Shown here in pieces: positions 11,701-26,700 of a DNA stretch of 64,000 bases. The translations under genes were made by a program, and so were the position numbers. The notes under the pieces are model-generated. The model saw only the letters and a list, made by a program, of their open reading frames with translations, made no database searches and was not told the origin of the DNA. Position 1 is the stretch's first letter, and every line of letters starts with the position of its first letter. Source of the DNA: Gyrodactylus bullatarudis (taxonomy: Eukaryota > Platyhelminthes > Monogenea > Gyrodactylidea > Gyrodactylidae); contig SSNU01000055.1 of the NCBI GenBank assembly GCA_012064415.1, positions 434,001 to 498,000 on the forward strand, read 5' to 3'.

Positions 11701-14700
11701 CGGAGCATACTTTAGACTGATATTGACCGCTAGGAAAACGACCAGTTTTTTGATATTATACAAATTGTAAGCTTAAAGTGAGGTTTAAAGAATGACAGAA
11801 ACAGTATAATGGAAGCTATGTACTTCCGTAAGGGATACATCCAATTGAATTGCTTCATCAATTGACAGAGCTGTAGAAATGAATGATTATTACACTAGAA
11901 TTTCTCTTGCATTCGACATCTGCTACAGTCTTGTATCAATACAGGAGATAAAAGATATGAGACAAGTATTTCTTTTGCGCCTTAAGAATTAACCACAAGT
12001 ACTTTTCAGAAAAATAAAGATGGCTTCTCTGAGTCTATTTGATACATTTCATATGGATACTTTTGTGCTTATTGTATTCTTAGATATCGAATTATAACGA
12101 GTTATCGATCAATGGGTAATTTTTCAATCGAAAAAACTTTAGCAGACAATGAAAAGGTAATTGCATATTAAAATTTTATGATTACTCAGAGAGAGTCATT
12201 TTTACAGTCCTAGTCAAGATCAGCTTATAAAGGACATTTGTAGATTATCCAATCAGAATTATAGAATATTTTTACTCGATTGAATGGATGGAGACACATC
12301 AAGTTATTGTGAAGAACAATACAGTTTATCTATCCAAGTAATCATAATTATTACAAATAGAAGATAGAGAAAGAGAGTCTGACACTTTTAGATCTGATCA
12401 TTCATTGCGATAAAAATATTAATGTATTAGTCAATCAATAAACTACATTATGTACACTATGTATATGCTTTAATAGAGGGAATGAGCGTACACCCACATC
12501 AAATCAGGAAAGCCCCAATGAATAAACATTGACAAGACTTTTTCTGGGAAAACAGATTCTCACTCTTTTCAAGCTTTTTAAGAGTTAACTCTAGAGCTGG
12601 ATAAAATTGTCAGAAGTAATCATGAAATCTAAAGTTGGTTGATATGAAGTTTGGAATCTGTGATTTTCACGAAAACCTAAATCAAAAGTTGATTTTCAGG
12701 ATCACAATAAGAAAAGAAAGCCGAATATACTGAATCTGTTCTAATGCATAATCCCTCAAAAATGGTAGATCTTTCGAAAATTTTTCGGTGATATTTGGCC
12801 TTCTTGTTTTATTGTGATCCTGAAAATCAACTTTTGATGACTCTCTCACTTTGAAATCAATAGAAATTTTCAGTTCAAATTTCGAAAAAAATGGGATTTT
12901 GGCGCCAAATCGAAATTTGAAAAATGTCATAAAAATTTTTTTTCTTCAAATCATAAAAGTGGGCAGCATGAGTAGGATTCCAAAAAATCTTTAACAAATT
13001 CGAATTTTTGATGAAGAATCGAGGTTTTCGTAAAAATCATAGATTTCCAACTTCATATCAACCAACTTTAGATTTTATGATTGGTTCTCTAAAGGGAAGA
13101 CTTCTCCGCATCCAATTAGAGATACTACAAGACTCGAGCCCTTATCCCTCGTCACCAAAAAAATATAACAAAAAAATTAAGTTTCTAAAATATTTAAATA
13201 ATAAAAACAAAATATAAAAGTAGGATCTGATTTAGCTCAATCATCTAACTATCCGAATAATAATCAGTATGGAATATGAGAAACACTGAAATTTGAATAT
13301 TAAATTCCTGAATATCGTTATCAATCATCTACATTGAGGAGAGATTGAGTGTCTAATATTGGTCTCTAACAAATAAAATTTCATCCCATTCTTTATGTCA
13401 CACAGTTTAATTTGAAATTGTTGGAAATCATTCAAATTTATTTAGAAGGGGGGGATGAGAATTTTTATCTCTTCTCTTTAATCTAGGGATGGGAGAAAAT
13501 CCAAATATTTATTTTATAACTTGAAGAAGCTACTTCAAAAGGGATGATTTGAAATCATTTTGACTTTCAATACAAATCTCAGTTACATAGTAATTTTTGA
13601 TGGGCCAATGAATAAAACGGGGTAAATTCTTGATTTCAAACCTTTTAAAGGAGACCTAAAAATGTAAAATTAATAGAATGGCTTTACTTTAAAAATCAGT
13701 TAAACTTGTTACTCGATTTCAAGATAGTCTCAAGAATACCAGGAATCTTGTTACTATAGTAATAATATCAAACTTTCTCAGACCTGCATCAATTCAAACA
13801 AAAAACTGTCAACTCTGATGAAAGTACCAGAATTCAATCGATCTAAATTAGATTTCTTTAATTTATTGAGAGTAGTAATTGAAGTTAGAGAAAACAGAGT
13901 CTGAAATAAGACAGGTCTACTTATTCAGCAAATAAACTGACTAGAGTCGATGAAAATTTCAATCGAAGAAGTTGCCTAAAATTAATTATCGAGAAAATAT
14001 CAGATAGGTATGATTTTCAAACATTTCTACAAGTAACTAAGATTACAATGCAGTTCTATTAATCTATACAACTTTTGCAATTCATGTGCAATACAAGTCC
14101 GAGGGGATGTCATTAATAAACTGGATGATTTTCTTTTCTTAATGTATTAAAAGTCAAAAATATTACTTATTACTAGTTAAACTTGTCACTAGTAACAAGA
14201 TTTCCGGGATTCTTGAGAATATCAGATATTCTTGAAACCGAGTAACAATTTTAACTGAACAAAATTACCGTTAACAGATAAAAGATCAGTTATTTTCTCA
14301 ATATTTGTTCCCTTAAGAATTATGTTCTCTTTTGTGAAATTATCCATCTTAATTGTACAGAATCGGGTTATAATCTCTTCATAATCTGAAAAAAATTCTC
14401 TGTTATCTAACTATAATTAAACTTTTCGATAATTTTTTAGAAAAGTTTCATGACTTTTGACAAAACCGACTACAACCAGAGATCTCTGAATGAGGAGTAT
14501 GACCATGATGAATTTTTCGATGATCAAATGTACCACTGGTCAGATGGTCGTACAGATAAGTGGTACGATAGAAAGTCTCATCATCACTCGATGAAACAAG
14601 AGCCATACTTTTATTCAACATCGGAACAGAATCGATCCCATGTCTACCGAGATGGAAACCAACTATCTGATTTGTAAGTTTTCCTTTTATAAAACAAAGA

Positions 14701-17700
14701 GTCAATTACATTTTTGACTATAGTTAATTTTGATTTTACATTTTTGACTACACTTTTTATAGTTTTGACTACAATTTGAAAAAATATTTTACTTTGGACT
14801 ACACTTTTTTCCATATTTTACACATTTGACTATAGTCAAATTCCAATTAAAATATTGAGATTTTTTTCAAATATATTTTGACTAATATAGTTAATTTTGT
14901 TTTTACATTTTTGACTATACAATTTCTAGGATCTCAAAAAGGCTAATTATAACATATGCCGTTAATTTAATGGGAAATATAATTTGGTTAATCTCCGTGT
15001 AATAATTATTCGTTTTTTCAATTAAATTAATGTAATGAATACACAAAGTGTTCAATTTGTATCTTTTCATCACTATCAGAGATTATAAGGGGACTAAATC
15101 TATTAATTTTGCTAATTTCGAATGAAATGGAATAGCCAGTATCTAAGCCTTGTGATAACATATCCCACAGGTTCTTCTTATTTGGTAACGTTACACCTTA
15201 CTAACGGATCCCACCATGACTAGTAAGAAAGAAACTCTACAGTTTATAGAAGTTGCATGAGATTTTAGATTTCAGGTTATGGCATACTTACTGTCTTTTT
15301 TACTAATGACAGTGGAATCCATTAGTAAGGTTTAACATTTAGCGACAAGGGCCAATCCATTACTAAATAAGACGAACCTGTGAAATATATCAACTAGAAA
15401 CATAGACCGAAATAATTATTGATAGAAATGCTGAAATTCATGCTTTCATTTCTTTCGAAGTAATCTTTAGAGATTACTTGTTCTGAATTAAGAATACTGG
15501 CCATTACAATATAACAATTTCTCAGATCTAAACTTGAAATTAAAAAGAATTTCGGTTTCAGAATAGTAAGAAACTTTTTAATTTGTTATTCCCAAAGGAA
15601 TTGTATTTGATTTAACATTGAAATTTTCTTCTAATTATTGTCTCATCAATTTCTTTCTCTTCAAGCAGTGATTGCGGTGTTCAGAGCGAGGACTCGACTC
15701 AATCAATTTTCTATCATGAGTGAGTTTATCTGATTAATAACATTTTCAGAAAATGATGAGGATATGTAGCAAAGATATTTAAAATAACAAGCAAAATAAT
15801 TCCGATTCGAAAAGCCATATAGATTACTTAGTAACATTCATTCAAAATTTTTTGGCGCGGGTTTAAAAATTGTAATTTACAAATGAAATTTTTTAAATCT
15901 GAAGAAAATTTTAAATACATATAGTTCCAAAGATTTTTTTAGGTTTTTTTCTAAATTACCAGTTGAGATTAATAAGACGAAGAAATTAAACTGTTATCTC
16001 ATTCCAATATATAGATCTGATCAAGAATTTTACTTCAATTGTTATGAAGACGATATCTATGAGAGGGACACCATCATTGACTACAATGGAAGAGGAAACT
16101 TGGAGTTTTGCTTCAGTCCTATACCTCCATCAACTTCTCTTGAGTCAGATCGTTCCTCGAACGCTGATGAATATGACATTGGAAAGATTTATGATGAAAA
16201 AGCCAAATTTCATAGGAGCAATTCAATACAAAATGTCACGAATTATTCGGACAAGGGCGAATACCAGAGTGTCATGTATCCGAGTGAGAAGAAAATCAAC
16301 TTTAACCAGCAACATGACTCGGAAAACTTTTATAAAAATAGAAGGTAAGATATATCTATGTTGCAGTTAATATTGATATTAGCTAGCTAAAACGTACTTT
16401 GCTAATATTTTAATAATATTAGTTTCTAGCAACTATTTTTTCTCCTAGTTACACTTACTATTCAAAGGATTCATACTGAACCTTGTATCTATTTAATTCC
16501 CATCTTGATAAATATGTTGGTAGAATTTTTTTCAAAGAGGCCTTCTTGATAAAATTTATTAAAACTTAGGTCAATATTAGGATTCCCAGCCATGGTCCTA
16601 TTGACCTAAGTTTTAATAAATTTTATTATAAAACTAATTTTAGATCATTTTTCACTGATTCGGCCTTCTTGATATTTTCATTGCCGTCGATTTATTTCTG
16701 AATTTCATTCAGGAAGGTATTGAAAGCTGGTTTAGCAAGGTCTTCTTGTACCTATTGTAAAAATGATGCGATATCCTATTTGGTATTCTGAAAAAAACAA
16801 GAAGGCATCTTTGAATATTTCATTTTGAAATTTTTGAACTGACTGTGAGTATTCTAAGTTTAACCCTTCAAGCCTCAGTGGGGGCCATATATGTGACAAA
16901 CAACTTTCTCAAGCAATAATTCTATTTCTAAGGAACTGAATATAATTTATAAACCACTTTTCTGAAATGAATTACGGCCTATCAAGCTATAAAATTTTAT
17001 TTTAAAATTATGACAATTTAAAAATGGCTCGTTTTTCTAAAACCATTCATGGAGATCAAAGAGAAAAAAGAATGAAACTTTTATCGAGAAACCATACTCG
17101 TAGAATTCAAAACTCTGATTACCCAAAAGTCATATCTTGAAATTAGATCCCGAGATTTCGTACTAGGGCTTTATGATATAATCTTTAGCAAGTTACAAGA
17201 TTATCTTGTTGATAAGAATTGACTAATTCCATAAAGTAAAGATATTGTAAATAAACTGTATGTAGAATTTGTTTAAACACTGGAAATGGTAGTTTATTGA
17301 TCCCAAATCTACTCCTGAAATTCATCTGTCTTGTTCTTTTCTTTCAGATGAACTCAGTAACATATGCTCATACGTAGAGTTAGGTTAAATTGGAATAAAG
17401 ATTTACCAGATCTCTATGAGAAACTGGAAAAATGGTTTTGAAAATGAATCAGGTTTTTTTGGATCATAGTTAACTTTCATCTAATTTCCAATTCATCATC
17501 ACCTTACTTTTTCTGGCTTACATTGATCTATCTGTAGAAAATGACAAGGGGGGGGGTATAATCTGTAAAATTACTCTTCTCATTGAGCAATAGACAACGT
17601 AGAAAGATGTTGCAAGTTCCATAGCATCTACCAATGTAAAATATTCGCTAATTTCAATTATAGCGAGGAATTCCCTTCTAATTAATCAGTCAGTTATCTT

Positions 17701-20700
17701 ATTTACTTGAGTATTTCAATCTTGAATTGAAAAAAGAAATATTTGAAACTAACGAATGTGCATACGTAACATCATCCATCTCGTTTTCTTTTGATAAATA
17801 TTTTAACGGAAGATTTAAGAGGAATCTTCAAATGAAAAGACATATATATATATTGATGCAAAAATCGAAGAGATAGATCAAAAGAGAATTTGTTAAGTGG
17901 GGTGTGGGGTGGGAGTACAGAAGAGTGATCTGTCTCTCTTTCCCTTTGCACTCCTGTTGAATTGAGATGTGTGATTTTCAACGTAACTAAAAATTATTTT
18001 ATAATTATGGTCGCATATATATGTACATTGTACACGATCAATACATAGATCATTCCAGTATATAGGAGTCTGAGACTATAGAGATGAATAACTGAAAATC
18101 AAGAGGGTGGATCATTAATATTTTTATGTTAAATGAATAATCGATCATAACAATTTTTCTTGCGCTTTAGAAAAAAAAATTTCAAGTTTTCTTCATAAAT
18201 TTTGATACTGAGTGTAAGATAAAATTCAAAAGTAAACTGAGAAATAAACTAAATATCGGTTAGTGTATTTCTCTCTCAAAATTCCAAAAGAAAAACAGAT
18301 GTATTTGAAAGGATTTGTCTCTAAACCCTTTATACTTATTTTGAATCCCCAGGCCTCAGAATGGAACCATTCAAGATAATAAGGTGATTGCTATAAGCCA
18401 GCAAAAGCAGTTGCCAAAACAGCAACAACAACAGGAGACAAAGGTCTTCGAAATTCCCAAGGTTGCTGAGAAAACTAGTGATTTGTTGAATTCTACGTCG
18501 AATAATCTTCGAAAGGGTTTCAGTACCTTTAGTGATTTCCTCACAAAGTCTGTAACTCCTAGCGAAAATGGTCCACAAAACAGGTCTCAAATTTCTCGTG
18601 GTCCTGTTATCAGTCAACAAGTGGAACAAAAATTTAGTTACCAACAAGGTTCAAATAAATTGGCTCCTGTTAACAACGTCAATTCTGCAGGCCAGGAAAA
18701 GATCGCTGATGAATTTCCTCAACAAGTTCACCAAATTGCTAATCGAACCTCACAACAAGGGGATCAGTCTTATCCAGTTAAAGCTGAGGAACCTCAGAAT
18801 CTATTACGACAGTCTCAACCTGTACCCATTAAGCCAAATCAATCAGCTATGCAAGAACCCAAAAATTATCCAAACAATCAAAGCAGTTATGAAATGGAAA
18901 AGAAAACAGGTTGGTTTAAATCTTGGTTGCACCTTATATGAGAATAGTTTTAATTTTCAATTATTATACAAGAAAATTTGTGTCAGCCGGTACCAAGGGT
19001 ACAACAGAGTCAAATACCACCAAAAAATCAATCGAACATCTCTCAGGTTAACCAAAATTCAGTGCCAATGCCGAAAAAGGCTAATTCCTCACAAAATCTT
19101 GGATTTTCAATTTTCAGTAACAACACAAATAATCAAAGTTCAAGCAATAATAATCAGAAACAATCATCTGGTTTATTTTCATTTGGTAAGTAATACACCT
19201 TAATGAAAGAGGAAGCGCGGCAATTTAAAAATTCCCTTTTTAGGTCTTTCGAATAAAGTCAAGTCAACTGGCAACTTTATAAGCGGCAGCTTGAATTCAT
19301 TCTTTACAATTCCACCTCCAGAACAACAGAGACCGAGTAAGCCTTTCAATCAGACACCTGTACAACCACAGCAGCAATCCCAGCAGACGCCAAAACTATT
19401 TGAGACAACACTAAATCTAACAAAACCTATGGATTTACCTCAGAAAGATGCCAACTCTACAGTCACTAGTTCCAATGGACAAACTATTCCGCCAACTTTT
19501 TATCCTCAGACTAAACCTGCTGAAAATATGACCAAAAATCGGGATCAACTCAGATTCCTTACCGAGGAAATAAAAAGACCTGACTTTCTGAAAGAGACCA
19601 ATTTCTCCTATAATCAACCTGAGATAAAAAATGACCCTGTTCAAAAACCTGCCCAAATAGTGGAACCAACGAGTAGGACTCAGAAAACCATGGAATCCGA
19701 ATTATCCCCCAGTAAACTAAAGCGGCAACAAACGATTACTCAAAACACAATGAAACGTTCAAACTATGTTGGCTCTTATCCTAATCTGAGTCTTACTGAC
19801 CAAAATACACAGGAAATATACACCCCTCAACCTTTACCGCCTGCTCCAAAAGTGTTCAGCTCCTTTTATGATACCAGTGATTTGGATCGTCTTCTTGAAA
19901 AGTCTAAGCATCGTCATTCATTCAGTAAAGAGGACCATCTGCGCCAATTGAGATTGCGTGCTGGCCTTAATGAGAAAGGTTTCTCTGAGATACCAAAGCC
20001 GTCAATGACAAAATCTTCAATAAATCTATCGTACACGAGTCCCATAATGAGTGACCAAAAGCCTCAGCCCTCCCTATTCCAGCCTAAAAGTCAACTCTTT
20101 ATGAACAAGCCTACTCAGCCAGTTAATAATAAATCTTCATCTAACCAACCTCAACTTGGTAGCTTCTTCTCTGGAATTTCGACGCCAAATCTGTCAAACG
20201 TATCCCTTAAAATGCCAACCACCACTCCAAACGTTTCCTTCTCCTCAGGCATATTCCAAAAGGCTACATCTGCTGCCTCAAGTGCCATGAAGCAAGCTAA
20301 CGTGACCAGTATCACAGGAAAGTTGACCTCGGTTACCTCTGGAGTGTCTTCAGTAATCACAAAAATTCCCAAAACCCCAGACATTGTCAAGCCTGTTAGT
20401 AAGCCCGATATGAATGGTCAGACTAAACCTGTTCCAGATCAGTCTCAGACTATTGTAAATAATAAGTCTTCTGAACAAGCAAAGGAGTCCCTATCGCCTG
20501 TTGGCAATGAAAAATCTCAGAACATGAGTAGTCAGGATGATTACATGACAGATGATGATATTGGTAAGTTTCGTCAGGATCTAAATAAAATGTTTATTCT
20601 TTAATTTGAAATTCAATGAGAAAATTAATTTTTAGATGGACCTCGAGTCATGTCGAGTGCCCTACGAAAGGAAAACGATGACTATGATATGGAAGAATTA

Positions 20701-23700
20701 TACAGGGACCACTGTGAAGAGAAAGGTGTCCTCCATGACCCTGCCGAATCTATGACCTCATTCGAAGAGAAACCAGATCCTGAAGATTTAGATGAAGAGG
20801 TCGATTTGAAGCTAAACAAGTATGATCTCACAATTGTAGAGCTAACCAAAGAGAAAGAGACCAAGAATGTTGATGGGAAAATGAATCAGGGTAAAGATGG
20901 CATGGATGAGGAGGCAATGCCGTTTGCAATCGATGAGGATTTCATTGGTTCCTTCTCCAGGGAAGGTTGGAAGTGAGTCGAGATTCTTGAGATTTCACCT
21001 CTAGCCTAAGAACCAATATCAAGCTAAGTTGACATGAAGATGATGATTTACTATTTTTTCCAAAAAACTCAATTTTTGTGTTCAGGAAATTTACCCCACG
21101 ATGAAAAAACTCATGAGTGGTTGAAACAAAACAAAAAATCTGAAAAAAATCAATCTGGCCAAAATTAGGCTATTTTTTGAATTTCGAAAATGCACCAAAT
21201 TTCCATTTTTCAAACGTTTAAGTTCAAAATATTTATTTCTAAAAAGACACAATATTTATCGATTTCGAAGATTTACAGCATTTCAGTACAAAAATTTCCA
21301 ATAATCAATAAAAATGAGTAAAAGTAGATTTAATCGGAATATGACCCATCTTTTTCCAAAGCCTCTTGCAGATTTTTCAAGTTACCCTCTTCAGTAGGAT
21401 GAGACGCTTGTAACCTGAACTCTCTTCAACTTTATCTAAAACCTTTGTACAGATTCCTATTGCTCAAGATCTAGAAAAACCATTCAAAATTGATGACCTG
21501 TAGAAATATCAAACACGAAAAAACCTGAAATTAACCAGGTGCTAAATCAATGATTTATGAAAATCTTGCCGTATAATTGCAACCAATTATCATCATTAGA
21601 CGATAAATCGAAAGAAATGTTAGGCTCAAAGGTTGTAATGGTGGACACATTTTCAAAATTTATTTAAACTTATTGACTGATTTTTGGTTTTTTTCCAAAA
21701 TTCGAAAGATTGAAGAATAATTCCTAAATTTAATTCGTAGAGAATTCTATCCTAAATCCCTATTCGAATCTCTATGCTGTGTATTGGAATCCAAAAATGT
21801 TGAGTTTTTTTTGTAAAAATAGGGAATTCTCATCTTCATGTTCTTAAGTTTCTCGAATAATTCAGCTCTTCAAGGAATTTATTTACATATATCTGTTATA
21901 TATAACTTTTAGTGAGCTCACACCTTCACCGAATGAAATGGATAGTTTAATGAAATCTCCAATTCCAAATGCATCTCTCGAAGGTGGAAGTCCTTTTGAC
22001 GGAGATAACCAGGTCAAATCACCGGATTTCGAACGTCTTCTTGGGGCTGATTCTAGGGGAAGTGAATTTCTCTCAGAGAGTCGAACGGAAAAGGATGATG
22101 GAAAATCTCCCGACATTGCCTATCTATTACCACCAGACTCTGAGATACCAATTGAGGATGATTTTGACATTAACCTGGGAAAGTCTGAAACAAAAGAAGT
22201 CGAATCAATTGAAGACATTGAGAAGAAGAATATGAGTCCTAAAGAACTTTGGATACATGCATTTCATAGGGTGTGCCAACAACTCACTGAAGTGAGTTTT
22301 ATAATTCTTCTGTAGAAATACAAAAGAAGAGCATTCAAACAGATCATTTCTTTATGCTTGGTTGAGATCTATAGTGTCTTCTTGAGTTACGATCAAGATG
22401 TACTGAATATAAAAAATTGACAAATCGATTGTACAGTTATTTTTCTCAATAATCTAATCTATCCCAGTTAGGAATTTATGATTTTTCCAAAATTCCCATC
22501 ATGGAGAAAAAATACACGATGATGGGGGGGATTCAGCATATTTGATTTCTTTGATCACTCTCTTACTTTGAAATCAACAAAAAATTTAAAACTCAAAATT
22601 CAAAAAATGAGAATTTGGCGCCATAATTTTCTTCAAATTTGATTTTTCAAATGACTACGAGTGCTATTGCATTTTCAAAGTATTTCTTTCTTCCTAACAA
22701 CCATACCGATTGGGATTTATAGACTAGCATAATTTATCTCATTACTTACATATTAAAAAAATGCAATCTGGTCTGTTCACTAAACTCTGCTTGAGGGAAA
22801 TAATCTGAGTAGATGTAATCATTATGTATCTATCATCCTTTTTTTGTGATAAATTGGCAATCATACTTTATGAATTATTCACGAGTTACTTTACAATTTA
22901 ATTAATGATTTCGAAAAAAGACCCTAGCTACCTAAGTTGTATTTAAATTTTTTTATTTGAGTTGACTTGGACACTAAAAAGATTGAGTTAAATTGGAATA
23001 CGTTTTAGGGAGGATGAAAATAATTTAGTTATGTCTCTTTCAGAGTGGAAATCTCATGGATGATAGACAGCGTCATACCTCTTTTTACACCTCAATTGAC
23101 ATAATGCCCGATATGAATTTGAAGAAGAAACCAATATCTCTTGTTAGCGATCTTGTTATCCAAGTAAGCCTATACAACTTTTATACAAATTATCGTATAA
23201 TTTATTATTCTACAAAAATTGTGATTAATTTTTCAAACTTCCTTTCCTTTAGACAATGGCGGTACAAAAAAGGAATATGGGCACAGCTAGTGCCAATCTT
23301 GTTACGAGACAGTCAATTAACGATGAAGAGCTGGTGAGAAAATTTTCTACTCTAAAAATATTCCCCATTTAATCTATTGAATTGCAATTGGTTAGTGAGC
23401 TAATCATTGATTAGTTATCATTGATAACTTATCATAGAGAAATTCTCCTTAAATTTCTCAATAATAAAACGGGCGGGGTTAGGTCAAGGTGCTTTATCCT
23501 AGATATGAAATTCTGATAGAACAGTTTGATATATAAATGATTTTGATGAATTTCTAGAAGCAACATGTCTACAAAAAGTGTCTTCAAGCCCTTATTTATC
23601 CAATATCGTCGAATACTCCACATACATTTAATGTATGGTCAGCGACATCGCCAACCTATTGTTATGAATGTGAAGGCCTTCTTTGGGGTCTAGCACGACA

Positions 23701-26700
23701 AGGTCTTCGTTGTTCTGAATGTGGCGTTAAATGTCATGAAAAATGTCGAGAGTTGCTCAACTCTGATTGTTTACAGAGTAAGCTGAAAATGAATGAGTCC
23801 TTTTTGAAATAAACTTTCTTTTGTAAAAAGGGGCCGCTGAGAAATCTGCCAAAACTGGAGCTGAAGATAAGGCTAACAATATCATGGCTGCAATAAAGGC
23901 TCTTATGAATAAGCGCATTGCTGAAATGCCAGAACTATTCGAGTTGGTAGCTCATGTCTTCAACGTTGAGCGCAGGGTACATGCTGAGAACTTGGAAATT
24001 GCTCAGAAGAATATTCTCGATGGTACGAGTAAATGGTCAGCAAAGGTTGCTATCACTGTGAAATGCGCTCAGGGTCTAATAGGCAAAGACAAGACTGGCA
24101 CTTCAGATCCCTATGTAACAGTGCAAGTTGGCAAAGTTAAAAAGCGAACCAAAACAGTACCTCAGGAATTGAATCCAGTCTGGAATGAAAAGTTTTACTT
24201 GTAAGATATTCAGATGTGAAAGAAGAGAAGGTTGGAAATTTTATCGAATTTTCTTCTAGTGAATGTCACAATGCAACAGATCGTATAAAGATTCGTGTTT
24301 GGGATGAAGATAACGATCTTAAATCGAGGATTCGTCAACGTCTCACACGAGAGTCTGACGACTTCCTTGGTCAGGCCATTATTGAAGTACGAACTCTTTC
24401 AGGTGAAATGGATGTTTGGTATAATCTGGAGAAGAGGACTGACAAGAGTGCTGTCTCTGGGGCAATACGCCTACATATTTCTGTGGAAATCAAGGGCGAG
24501 GAAAAAGTAGCCCCCTACTACGTTCAGTACACCTGTCTTCATGAGGTATATATTAGATTCTTCATTCCTGATCTATTTTTTAATATTTTTTCCTTTGTCT
24601 AGAATATTTTCCACTATTTATGTGAAACAAATAAGATGGAGGGACTCTCAGAAGTTACAATTCCAGAAGTCAAAGGAGTAATTCTATTTATAACATGATT
24701 TATAATTGGTTTTTCAACCATTCATTTTGAGAGAAAAATCTGATGAATTTATTTCTTTAAAGGAGGATAGCTGGAAAGTTTTCTTCCCAGATCCAGCACA
24801 AGTGATTGTAGCAGAGTTTACCATTCGTTTCGGCATCGAGACAATATTTCAAGCAATGACGTAAGATAACTCAAGCTTGTTTTAAATATTTAAATATGAT
24901 AAAAATTGGTTTTATCATATCTATTTATATATTATAGACACTTTTCATGTTTAACAACTAAATTCTTATGTACTGGAGTTCCTGCTCTTATGTCAACCCT
25001 CTTGGCCAACATTAATGCTTTTTATGCTCATACGACAAACTCGAATAATCAGTCTGCATCAGAACGATTCAGTGCTAGCAATTTTGGAGTATGTTTTGGC
25101 CAATTCCTTAAGATAACTCATTTCTTTTAATTTTGTTTTGCAGAAGGAGAAATTCGTCAAACTTCTTGATCAACTTCACAATTCCCTAAGAATATCCCTA
25201 TCAATGTACAGAGTAAGAATTTGATTAAACATTTTTTTCATTTGGAAAGTTTTATATTTTTTTCTTCCTTTAAGAACACCTTCCCTGCCTCGCAGCCGGA
25301 AAAGCTGCAAGATCTCAAATCAACAGTTGATCTACTGACTAGTATCACCTTCTTCAGGATGAAAGTTCAGGAACTAACCAGTCCACCAAGAGCAAGTACT
25401 GTAGTTAAGGAATGCGCTCAGGCATGTATAACATCTACGTATCAATTTATTTATGACAATGTCAACGAGTTATATGCGAAACAATTCCAGGAAAAAGTTC
25501 TGCCCGAAGAGACCCTGGTCTCTTTGAACTCCTTGCAGTGTTGGCATCGTCTTGTTGTCCTACTATCTTCAGTTATTGAAGAAGACCAGACAACCTACTC
25601 AGCAGTATTGAATCAGTTCCCGAATGATGTAAACATTGGAAATATCAGTGGTCTAACCATGTGGGAACGTCTGTCAGAAGATTTATCTGTTGCATTGGAA
25701 CAACATGCAAAACTCGAGACACGAGAATGTAAACCTGCTGAGTATATGAATCTTTGTTTTAAGATCAAATGGTTCCACAACAAATTCGTTGCCAAATGTC
25801 CAGAATACAAGAGTCGCATTTCCCAGTATCCCATCTGGTTTGAACCCTTTGTCATGAGCTGGCTCAACGAGAATGATGAGGTTAGCATGGACTATCTCAA
25901 GAACGCCTTCGAAAGAGATAAAAAGGATTCCTTCCAACGCAGCTCAGAGCATGCATTGTTCTCAAACTCTGTTGTCGATGTTTTTACACAACTAAATCAG
26001 TGCTTTGACGTTATTAATAAACTAGAATGTCCCAATCCAGAGGTTCAACTCCACTTTTTGAATCGATATGCCTTTGTAAGATTATTTTCTTCATTTACAC
26101 GTTCAAGTTGAATGATAGCTGTAATCTCTTATTCTGTAGACTGTACGCAAAGTATTATTGAGTTATGCCGAGATTGTCAAGTCTGATTACAAGTTGTGGA
26201 TCAACCAAATGGAGAAGGCCTGCATTCTTATGAATAACATACAACAGTTGCGTGTGCAACTCGAAAAGTTATTCGAGGCAATGGGCGGTGATAGCCTGAT
26301 GGACGAGGCCAAGGATGCCATGATGGAATTACAGGATATGCTCAATACTGTCATTGACGATTTGGCAAGCCAATACTCGGAGAGCTTCAAGCCAGAATTA
26401 ACTGTCAAAGTTAAAGAGATGCATAAGCTTTTATTACAGGTGTGTATTATTTCATAATTATATAATGAAACAGTGTTGGGACAGATGTTCCTCATACTTT
26501 TTTTCTGGGCAATAAAACATAATATTTATGAAGCTATAAGGGTTCAGAAATACAATTCCGTTTCGAAATTTCATTGATTTTCAAGTAGTATTGAAAATGA
26601 TCAAGAAATTGAAAATCCACTTCCACACGATAATGAAATCTAATTTCTGATTCTAAAAATATATCTTTCTAATCACTTTTGTAGCTAACTCGTACTCGAG

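Noticed and set aside
18568..19203. 211-codon plus-strand frame
   Set aside because: Alternate frame of unc-13 exons; the exon frame agrees with splice phases on both sides and this one does not.
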